Assembly (NCBI GenBank): GCA_045837725.1
Contig: JBEWZL010000107.1
Location: 1 to 23,665, forward strand
Direction of reading: 5' to 3'
Length of the DNA: 23,665 bases
Origin: Vermamoeba vermiformis
Lineage: Eukaryota; Tubulinea; Echinamoebida
Under the pieces are notes generated by a model. That model made no database searches. It saw only the letters and a list, made by a program, of their open reading frames with translations, and had not been told where the DNA came from. This document shows, one piece after another, positions 1 to 8,556 of this stretch; position 1 is the first letter of the stretch, and each line of letters opens with the position of its first letter. The position numbers and the translations under genes were made by a program.

Positions 1-1466
1 TCCTTTTGCTTTGAATTGAAGGCGCTGCACACCAATCGCCTTGAGTTGCTTATTTAAATTCTCGATTTCCTTGTTTTGGTTTTTGGAGCGTGAATAATGA
101 GCGATGTTCTGCAAAAGCCTTTCAGTGATTCGTATCCGCATGTGAAGAGCACAAAAGATGAAGTTCTCTGGAGTACCACCAAGTAAAAATTCTCCCACAG
201 CACGTCGCCGGTGATTAAGCTCATAGCGCTGACTGCAGCGCACGTGGCAGTAAGGACAAAACTCGGGATCGATCAAGGAGATGACGTTGTATTCTAGGTC
301 CTCAGACATTGCCCACAATGCCGCCAGGTCAGCAACAACTTTAGTGGCGACTTTGAAGGAATGGCCACTGCAGTCAATTCCGTTTTGCCGAATATGAGCG
401 ATTTGTTCGCTGATCGGTTTCAAGGTCTCCTATAATTTTAAAATAATTATTAGATAATTATTTGATAATTATTTGATTGTCTAATATTATTTTATATAGT
501 ATTTACCTTCAAAAAATCGAAGTTTTCGTCTCCTGTGAAGATCGCGATCGGAAAGACTGAATACTCGTTCTGCACAACATATGACAAGTTGGTAGGTATT
601 AATCCAACCAATATTTCTTTTTTCGAGTGCATTATGCGACCGTCGAGACTAACTTTAAACTCCAGGGTGTCTGGCAAAGGTGTATCTGGTGCAAACTGTT
701 GCACGATCTCGATTATAAGCTTGATAATTCGGGCGACACTGACATGGTAACCAATACATTCGTTATTTTTGTTTTTGACTTCATTAATGTCCATTAGTTG
801 CGTGACACTGCTGTTCCACATCTGTCGCTGCGCCTTAATCACATCCAAAGTCGGGAAAAGCTTTGCTAATCCGCAATCCACAACAAAGCTTTTGAATATG
901 GAATCGCTCATTAGGCCTTCATCTTTGGCAAGCAAGGCCCTGTCTGGTTGCACTCGTAAGTCGTCAACAACCTGCTTCTTCAGCTGATTTAATTTTTTCT
1001 CTGTATAAGAACCATCACCAATGCCATCCACAAGAGCATCGATTTTTTTAGGATCGATTCTATACACTTCTGTTAATGCCTCCATCAAGGAACAGAAGTA
1101 CCGCTCCTGCAGATTCAGATCAATTTCGGCGAATATCTTCTCCAACCTTGAACGGACAGCCTTCAGCGTTTTCAATTCGTCAAATGTCTTCAAAGCTACT
1201 TTGTGGTGTCCACCAGTTGGTTTAACTGTCAGCTGGGTCAAATCTTGCATGTGTTGATCCGAATCCACCTCTACTGGTAACTTATCAATATTTCTTATAA
1301 CAAAATCGACAATGTATTTGATTTTCTGATTATTTTTTGCATTTTCAGGGCCATTCAAAGCCCTGAATACACTGTCGATCTGCTGCCACGCAGCTCCATC
1401 TAGTTCAGCGGTTTTAATGCCTTTGTTCTTTCGGCGGTTTTGGTTATTTATTATCTTGTTGTTCAT
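1..1466 (-). CDS. Uncharacterised protein with CxxCxxxC motif and coiled coil (3' partial)
   Basis: Two exons are visible on the minus strand: 1466-507 (ATG at 1466) and 429-1, joined in phase 0 by a 77-nt intron (GTAAAT...ATTATAG). The frame is open to the window edge, giving 463 residues so far. The N-terminus is basic and Asn-rich. The middle is mainly helical in character. A segment around residues 268-320 contains a Leu-Glu-Phe-Lys strand, then DGR (about 275-277), then PIAIFTGDENFDFLK. The second exon has CPYCHVRC (378-385) with His393, a stretch ALHMRIRITERL (414-425) and a coiled coil (about 438-455). From memory, the order 'DG-strand, PIAI..G.E.Y..L, Cys pair, LH..LRITD' recalls a large uncharacterised family scattered through cnidarians, sponges and other invertebrates, possibly transposase-derived. 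I could not verify this. Gene structure is well supported; function is unknown. Confidence 0.7.
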
Positions 1467-2223
1467 TGCTTCGAAACGAATGACTACAGGCCAAGAAGGC
1501 AGCGAATAAAATATTAATTCCTAGCATTTATTGCGCGCACGTGGGCGATGTCTTTTTTAGGCCTAGCTGCACGTGGTTTTACTTTATTTAGCGGCGAATC
1601 ACGTATCACAGGCACCAGGTGCCAAAAATCCAGAAAACTCAGTTTTCACCTGCCTTGCAGAGCAAAGGAGGTTCACTTTGAATCGCGCAATTAATCTCAG
1701 CGTGAGTTTAAATTGAATTTAGTTTCGCCAATTCCCCATGCGGAGTTTACGCTTGATTTTCATTAAAATGAATATTTGATAACAGCTGGATGAACTACAA
1801 CCATGTCTTCTACAATCACTGTAGAAATGATTGCGATGCTTACGAGCTCGGGTTTGGCCAAATTCCCTTGGCTTTCCAAAAGTTCTCGGATGGGGCGAAA
1901 ACCCACCTAAAATGCCACATACACTGTGGTGATGCACTTACTGAAGGCTGCACGAATTTAAGTTTTCTGGTCTGCTTAGACTTATGGATTCGCAAGGATC
2001 TGAAACGCACAAAGCTTGGAAAATCTTTTGCATTTATTCTAGAATCTCACCAATTTTCTGGCTGCGATTCGCAAGTCGAGCATTTATCTTGATGTAAAGG
2101 CACCCAAACATTTGCTGTCATATTTGGATCCGGAGGTTGCAATTGCACGGCTACAACACAAACTACAATAATCCGATTTCAATTCAGTGCAAACGAAAGA
2201 CTAGGAAATTCATTTTTTACGGC

Positions 2224-2241
2224 ATAATACGGCCGTATTAT
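2224..2241. repeat. Perfect 18-bp palindrome
   Basis: ATAATACGG followed by its exact reverse complement, 39 bases beyond the stop codon of the nucleosidase-like gene. It partly overlaps a minus-strand AATAAA (2241-2246), so it probably lies in the 3' UTR. It could be a protein-binding site or a hairpin near the poly(A) site. Confidence 0.6.
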
Positions 2242-2246
2242 TTATT
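2241..2246 (-). terminator. Candidate poly(A) signal AATAAA of the nucleosidase-like gene
   Basis: TTTATT on the plus strand reads AATAAA on the minus strand, 34 bases after the stop codon. Position and sequence fit a canonical cleavage/polyadenylation signal. Confidence 0.5.
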
Positions 2247-2279
2247 TATGCGTCGAAGCTTTAACAGATCGCAAGCTTC

Positions 2280-3184
2280 TTAATCATCTTGCAAAGGGTA
2301 GTCCAACGATTCGACGACGTTGATAGTAGCAGTAGCAAGGTTAGAAGTCAAAGTAGAGAAGGGGATGACAGGGTCGCTGGGGTAAGCGTAAGAGTTAGAA
2401 ACGATCTTGAAGGCCAAGAAGGGGATCTCCAAAACTTGAGAGAGGTAAGCCTCAGCAGCGGCTTCCATTTCAATAATATCGACGCCGGTGTCGACCAAGA
2501 AGGGAGTATCGGCGGGAGAAGGATTGTAAGAAGAGGAAGTAGCAATCTTTACAATAAAATGACGGTCAGATCAGAATCAATAATTAATTTTCAAAGAGTT
2601 GCTGAAATTCGACTTACTCTAGCGAGCTTAACGTTGTTGGCATCAAGAATGCTTTGGTCAACTTGAGCGCATTGGTATTCACCGATGCCAAAGGCACCAT
2701 AGCCCGGCAAACCAAAGTCAGTTCGGCGATCGAAGTAAGGAGTAGTTTCGTTGTTGGCGCAGACACCAATCTCACCAGTGTGGAATGCAGTGCTGTAACC
2801 ACCGGCAATACCGGCAGAAACGATCAGATCAGCCTTGAATCCGTTGAGCAAGACCAAAGTTGAGAGCATGGCGTTTTCAGGACCAATGTTTTGAACGCGA
2901 GCGGGAGCAGAAAATCTGTCCAAACCAGCGTAGACGGCCTTGTAGTGGATGTTGTTATGAACACCTTCGTAGACACGAGTAGGCAAGAGAGGGTTGCCGA
3001 GGATGCCGCGGGTGTTGTTAACAGCGGTCAAGTTGAGCTGGGCAATGAAGGGAGCGGCTTCGAAGTTGAGAGCGAAGAGCAAACCAACACGAGGAGGTCT
3101 TCGGTACGTTCCTCTATCAGCATTGGAGCCAATGAACACGGCGCAGAGCACTGCAACGAAGAGTATAGTCTTCAAGAGCTTCAT
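2280..3184 (-). CDS. Secreted nucleoside phosphorylase / MTA-SAH nucleosidase-like protein
   Basis: Two exons, 3184-2618 and 2546-2280, are separated by a 71-nt intron (GTAAGT...TGTAAAG, phase 0) and encode 277 residues. Residues 1-22 form a signal peptide, so the product probably enters the secretory pathway. The rest has the PNP/UDP-phosphorylase fold: VGLLFALNFEAAPF (33-46), with Glu42 aligning to catalytic Glu12 of E. coli MTAN; DLIVSAGIAGGYS (119-131); a DRRTDFGLPGYGAFG segment like the plant MTAN insertion; and IIEMEAAAEAY (213-223), holding the Met-Glu pair that contacts ribose. The catalytic-acid position, 'ISD' in MTAN, reads IVSN here (Asn240). Expected chemistry is cleavage of a purine nucleoside or methylthioadenosine glycosidic bond, but the Asn makes the exact reaction uncertain. 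Codons are strongly biased to C-ending and TTG/GCT choices, unlike the neighbours, suggesting high expression. Confidence 0.85.
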
Positions 3185-3282
3185 GGTAATAATACAAAGG
3201 GTAAGTCTAACTATCTAAACTAGGGATTTGTGGTAATATACAGGGGATTTTGGGATTGAAAGAAAATAATGGCGACGAAACG

Positions 3283-3290
3283 TTTTTATA
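3283..3290 (-). promoter_or_regulatory. Candidate TATA box of the nucleosidase-like gene
   Basis: The minus strand reads TATAAAAA about 100 bases upstream of the ATG at 3184. This is a reasonable core-promoter distance for a gene with a short 5' UTR and apparent high-expression codon use. Confidence 0.45.
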
Positions 3291-5101
3291 CCTGCACTTT
3301 TTTCGTATTTTTTCTTCGTACGTTCTCCGACACGGAGCTCATCATTCCGAGAGCATAAAATTTATTCGCGATAAAAATTAATGTTGCTTAATTAAACATT
3401 GCTTGGCGTCGGAATATCCCCGAAGAAAAAATGGTTCACAAAATCTATTAAAAGAATTTATCGCGATTGAAATTGAGCTTAGCTTTGCTAATTGTATTGT
3501 CATATTTGATGATAATCTTGATAATTGCAAAACATTTTGCTTCATAAATCAGAAAATCAAAACTGCCAGCGGAAAATTATATCGCAATTTTAATCGAAAG
3601 GAACCTGCAAGTCCCATTGATTAATATGCAGACTAGCATTATCATGTATATTTGATATGTAGCATTGAAGTATGCCCTACCAATGCTCCAAGACGAATCA
3701 GTTTTGCCGTTCACGCAAATTGCGCTGATTCGCTAAATTGCTTTATGTCTTTAACCGTCGGTCGTAGTCCGATTGAGCAATTCGGAATTCTCTTAACGAT
3801 AGTACGCACTCATTCAACTCGAGTTGATATATGACAGTGCCCACGACATCAGTAAGGAGAAATTATGAGGCAAATTTGACGGATGTAACTCCGACACAGT
3901 GGTGAGCGCATCTGCGAATTGTGTAAACGGTAAATTGTGAAATTTATAAGATCCATTTTGCACCTCACGATAGCTCGTGGTTTGATTAGATTAACTTCCT
4001 ATAGGAAGATTCAAAGTGTAAGAAAGTCAAGGAGGTACCTTTTTGGCTGGATCGCGCAGGGAAGTGCATCCGGCACTCGACCGCTGTTCTCTTCATCTCT
4101 AGTTCATGATTATGGTCTTAGTGTGCTGTAATTACTGTTAGTCAACGAATATGGCCCTTTACAACCCCGTACATACTTGCTCCGAGGCTGATCTTGCTCG
4201 TGTAGTCGCTGCGTAATCACCAGCCAATCAGTGCTCATGTCCTCAATGCCATTATATGGGTGTTCGAGCCCATTGCTGTCGCGCGTGCACGTTAACAGTG
4301 CATCTTGCAGTTTCACTCTTCGTAAGGAGACATCCGGCCTCATCATTAGACCAGCTGCGCTTATCGATCCAAGCGGAATATTTGAAGAAGTAGCGTGGTG
4401 AAGGAACGGTGAAGAGCTGAAGGCCCACTAGCCATCGCTAATTGATAGCATGCACTACTTGCTCGCGGTTGCGAGCAGCTGTACCATACTTCAACGGGAC
4501 AACCCACTGGCACCAAGATTTTGCCGGTGTGACGGTGATCCATTTCTTGTGACAACAAACGTGCAGTAAACCACTGTTTTTGTTATTTAGAGGTAGGAGA
4601 CTGTAGACGTGTCTGTCTTGGCCGATGCGCGCCATTTTAGGTTGGTAGTCGCGAATCTAATAACATTTTATTAATATAAACAGTTTTTTCGTTAGGATCA
4701 ATATTGAAAAACGGTGAGTAATGCCGAGAAAATCCAGATTTGTTTTTTATTGCAATAAGGAAAAATTTAAAATTGAGCGAAAATTAATGACGCAATTTAT
4801 TCTACGAGGTAATATAAATTGGAGTTATAATTGAATACGCATCATTAACATAAAAAAAATAATGCTTGTATTCAACGGCTACTTATGTCCCACCTGCGTT
4901 TGGTGGCCAAAAATAATTAAGCCCTTACAATTATTCTATGTGCCATGATGTGTGCGGTGTCGCTTGATTGTTTAGAAAAGATAGTGGTTTGTTGACCAGT
5001 ATTTTTGTCGGTTCTAAAAATAGTTCGAGATTCTCATTCAACCACCGTTGAAATTACAGCACCGCTATGCAATTAAATAGGACCACAGCGTAGATAGTAC
5101 G
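3291..5101. other. Long spacer before the kinase array, with a GC-richer block of interrupted minus-strand frames
   Basis: No intact gene was found in about 1.8 kb. An imperfect hairpin lies at 3694-3732 (outer arms CGAATCAG/CTGATTCG, inner arms TTTGC/GCAAA). The block at about 4060-4640 is visibly richer in G and C than its surroundings. Its minus strand has short open stretches in different frames (4635-4438, 4558-4361, 4346-4110), which could be a decayed gene or fragment, but I recognise no domain. Positions 4640-5101 are AT-rich and presumably hold the RTK1 promoter. Confidence 0.45.
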
Positions 5102-5116
5102 ATGTTGAAGTTATAA
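5102..5116 (+). promoter_or_regulatory. Four-codon upstream ORF before RTK1
   Basis: ATG TTG AAG TTA TAA ends 10 bases before the RTK1 start codon. If transcribed in the 5' UTR, it would have to be bypassed or followed by reinitiation. RTK2, RTK3 and RTK4 have comparable tiny ORFs in the same place. Confidence 0.4.
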
Positions 5117-5126
5117 AGTGCAACAA

Positions 5127-8100
5127 ATGATGAAAATAGCATTGTTGGTAACGACTTTATCCATAATTACTACAGCTTTGGCCGGTAAGTGTCGTACTTT
5201 TAATTAACGTATTTATTGAAGTGGAATACTGTACATAAAATTACGAACTATCATCGTAATTCCAACCAAATTTAATTTTTTTTTTTCCTTTATTTGTATA
5301 AATTAACACTAAATTCCAATTTAGCGGCTAATACTATATGGACTTACACATCGGGTACAAAATTGCTTGACGCGGACTCAACGTATTTCCAAAAGGTTGA
5401 AACACGCGTGATCCTCGATCAACTTGCAACACCTACTACGTACCTTTTGTGCATTGCAACCCTATCTAAAGAGAATGTAGTACATATTGAACAAAGAAGA
5501 TTCGTTGTCGGTCAAACAGGAGCAGAAGGACCAGAACTCGTTCCGTTGGATCCGCCGTTCAATATCTCAGCTAGTTATAAAGATGTAGATATTGTAGACG
5601 GAGCTGATGAATGTCTGTTTGCGGTACTATCGCAAGATCAGGTATGTTCACTTTGAAATACTTTTCAGTACAGATAGATCAGGTTGGCGTTACACGGAGC
5701 CCTTATTAATCGTATTGTTTAATAGACGCTTGTTATTGGCTCTCAAGCCCCACAAGTCAACGTCTTTGATCGAATCGAAGTTGTATCGAGGAACGGCACT
5801 TTTTACGTCATCTCGGCATTGGAAGTAAGTCTCGACTGAAGTCCTTACTAGAACTTACTCCGTTAACATCATTTGATTATAGAATCTATTGGATATTCCG
5901 CGAGAATTTTTTGGCGATATTGTATTGCCTAATTCATATTCCTTCGAGACAACGGTGAAAAGTAAGTCGGCCGATCTGAACCTGAATTTATTTGCTACAC
6001 TATATATGTATATTAATAGTTGATTTCTTAGAGAGTGGTAATTTTTTCATCGCTTCGTCATGGAGTCCAACAGATCAAGCACCAATCACGTTGCTCGGCA
6101 CCGATCAAACAGACGCTGATTATCTTCTCTCATTTGCTAACACTATTTATCCGACCATGGCAGTATATAATGAATCATTTTTGCTCTTGTGTGCTGAACA
6201 CCCCACTGACGGCGTACGTGCCTGACCTTGCGTTGCAATAATTCTACGCGATCATGTTAGAGGTATCTGACTGCCTTTTTTGATCAGATTCCCTGTGCGC
6301 TGCACCCTGGTGACAATAGTGGTCAATTAATTATTTCTAATAACGCTACTAGCACTTACTTCAAGCCAAGAGTATCGAAAGTAAATGACGTGTCAGATCT
6401 GATGTTTTTGACTGCGATGGTCAATGACACGACACAAGTCAGTCCAGCCATCGAAATCGACATTTTAGATCCGGACAGACAAGTCATATTCCAAACGCGA
6501 GTCACACGCGACTCTCCGTACCTCATGGATGCAGTGTCCATCGACAACTACTTGTTCTTGACTTACACAGATTCAACTGGACTGAAGATGGATGTCATGT
6601 ATTGGGGTGTAAGTACAGAGCGCTTAGTACGTCCTGTCCAGCATGTCGCTAATGCAAGTTGTTTCTAGGAATCAGTACCACCGTTTCCACCCCCACTAGC
6701 ACCGCCAGTGGCGGCACCCGTTACAGTTATTACGCCCGAACAAGCACCAAAAAGCGAAAATATTGATAGTACGCCACAAGGAGGACTATCAGGTTCATCT
6801 ATTGGTGCAATTGTCGGATCAATCGTCGGAGCAGCACTTGCAGCAGGAGCAATCGTGCTTGCAGTGCTGTTGACTCGTCGCAATCGCCAGAGAAAAGCAG
6901 CGAAACAGAATGAAGAAGCCATGTCACCAAAAGAAGACTCGAGTAGCTATGACAGCGAATCTTCGTCATCAAGTGTCACGCAATATGAAACTGTTAATGT
7001 GCCAGATACTCAGTCGACGCAATTGGTCAAGCAAGATACTTCAGGCTACCAAGAGTTCTCGAATACTACCACAGGCCATTACTCTGAGACCCCTGCAACA
7101 CAACACCAAACAAATGTCACGGAAGAGGCAATGTTGCCACCGGCAGAGATCGAAAAGCGAATGAAAATTCCGTACAAGAGTCTCGTGTTCAATTTTGAAC
7201 TCGGCTCAGGAAACTTTGGCAAAGTATTCAAAGGGTACGTAGTTAAGTTATTATACCAATAGCAATTGACGCTAAGTTGACTCTGCGTACAGTGAATGGA
7301 ACGGAGCGGAGGTAGCTATTAAAGTCAGCAATGAGCTGGCAGACACCGACGAGTTCCTTGCTGAGGCGAAGCTCACGCTGTAAGTAGAACACAATGTACG
7401 CCAAGAAACTCGTCTAACAATATCCTTTGCAGTGGTATCAACCATCCAAACGTTGTACAAACGTTCGGTGTCAGCCTTGATGGACCCAATCCGTGCATTG
7501 TCCTCGGATTCTGCGGTGGTGGCAGTCTCGATCGATTGCTCAAAGACAAAAGCACTCCACTCGACAACACTCAAAAGCGAGACTATGCACTGAAGATTGC
7601 ATATGGACTGCTGCATCTTCATCAAAACAACATTGTGCATCGTGACTTGGCAGCACGCAACATTTTGTTGGCGAATGATGGCACTCCCAAGATCTCTGAC
7701 TTTGGCATGTCGCGTGTCATCACCAGCGCGTCGTCGGTCGGAAAAACAAAACAGACTATTGGTCCTTTGCGGTGGATGGTACGTACTGCTTGGCAGTTCT
7801 CACGTTCCCCAATAATCATGTGTAAAGTTCGCTCGTACCTTTTCTCATTACTAATAGGCGCCTGAGAACATCGAAAGCCAAACGTACAGTCCCAAGTCAG
7901 ACGTGTGGAGCTACGGAATATTAGGTACGATAGCGATGCTCACGCACTAAACGAAAGACTAACAATGATGGTCAGTGTGGGAGATTGTTGCTCGTCGAGA
8001 ACCACATCTCGATGCAGATCAACTGCTCGTTGGTGCACGTATTCGTGATGAAGGATATCATCCATCAATTCCCAATGAGTGCGAGCCAGTGCTGAAACGA

Positions 8101-8238
8101 GTGATGGAGCTGTGTTGGCAGAAAAACCCGAAGGATAGACCTGTAAGCTATCATAATTGTATGATTACAATGCCTAATTCGATTGCCTAGACTATGGAGG
8201 ATATTGTTGGCGTGCTTCGATCTAATCCGAAGGTGTAA
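5127..8238 (+). CDS. Receptor tyrosine-kinase-like protein 1 (RTK1)
   Basis: Twelve exons: 5127-5184, 5325-5641, 5726-5824, 5883-5961, 6032-6213, 6288-6608, 6669-7234, 7293-7379, 7433-7778, 7858-7924, 7976-8142, 8191-8238; 778 residues, all junctions in frame. Signal peptide 1-20; ectodomain to about 352 with seven hairpin-like repeats starting near 56, 113, 147, 186, 231, 280 and 330; Pro-rich stalk 353-396; small-residue-rich transmembrane helix 397-420; basic stop-transfer RRNRQRK; Ser-rich linker with several Tyr (about 430-515). Kinase domain: glycine loop GSGNFG (531-536), Lys551, Glu565, HRDLAARN (639-646), DFG (659-661), WMAPE (684-688), SDVWSYG. All catalytic residues are present, so an active plasma-membrane tyrosine kinase is likely. 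The activation loop lacks tyrosine. It is the first of five tandem copies. The ligand and ectodomain family are unknown. Confidence 0.9.
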
Positions 8239-8407
8239 ACTTTTTCTTGTGGCTTGGCGTTGCTTTTATTTGAAGCTGCCAAATAGAGAAAGTGCTGCAC
8301 CCATATGAGGAAGATCGGTCTTCTTTAACGAATGCGTTAGGAGTTTGACTCGATCCGATCGAAAAGGTAGTTTATCGAATTTTCTTCTTTTAAACGCCAA
8401 CAATTGG

Positions 8408-8413
8408 AATAAA
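8408..8413 (+). terminator. Candidate poly(A) signal of RTK1
   Basis: AATAAA lies 170 bases after the RTK1 stop and 144 bases before the RTK2 start, so this short spacer must hold both the RTK1 3' end and the RTK2 promoter. Confidence 0.5.
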
Positions 8414-8538
8414 TTGAGTTAGCGAAGCCTTGACAACAAGGCCACGCACTTTCATCCGAACTTGAATTGTTGCTGTTTCAACGGTTACAAAAATAGACAA
8501 ATTTAAATTTTTAATCTTTAACAATTTCGTGTCCCACA

Positions 8539-8547
8539 ATGGCGTGA
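8539..8547 (+). promoter_or_regulatory. Two-codon upstream ORF before RTK2
   Basis: ATG GCG TGA ends 9 bases before the RTK2 ATG. The context AATGGCRTG is shared with the upstream ORF of RTK3. Confidence 0.4.
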
Positions 8548-8556
8548 TAAATTATC

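Larger units (their letters stand above)
1467..2279. other. Spacer without a convincing gene
   Basis: This lies between two minus-strand genes and should contain the promoter of the 1-1466 gene and the 3' end of the nucleosidase-like gene. Open stretches exist on the plus strand (1790-2092, and 2043-2171 after an acceptor-like TTATTCTAG), but none has a recognisable domain or a matching donor, and their lengths are compatible with chance. A short inverted repeat, GGCACC-A-GGTGCC, lies at 1611-1623. Confidence 0.5.

Noticed and set aside
1790-2171. Possible small spliced gene or decayed gene on the plus strand (open frames 1790-2092 and 2043-2171)
   Set aside because: No donor of the GTAAGT/GTACGT type pairs with the TTCTAG acceptor, stop density in the shared frame is near random expectation, and no domain is visible.
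3403-3624. Plus-strand ORF of 73 codons upstream of the array
   Set aside because: AT-rich, no domain, no splice partners, and a length expected by chance in this composition.
4262-4270. GTTCGAGCC, an exact match to a tRNA B-box
   Set aside because: No A-box at the right distance, no 7-nt T-loop with a 5-bp stem, and no acceptor stem; not a tRNA or a recognisable tRNA-derived repeat.
7272-7640. Long antisense ORFs over the kinase exons (also 10800-11135, 14482-14703, 22087-22338)
   Set aside because: They are mirror images of conserved kinase coding sequence, recur only because the sense strand is conserved, and have no domain or splice logic of their own.
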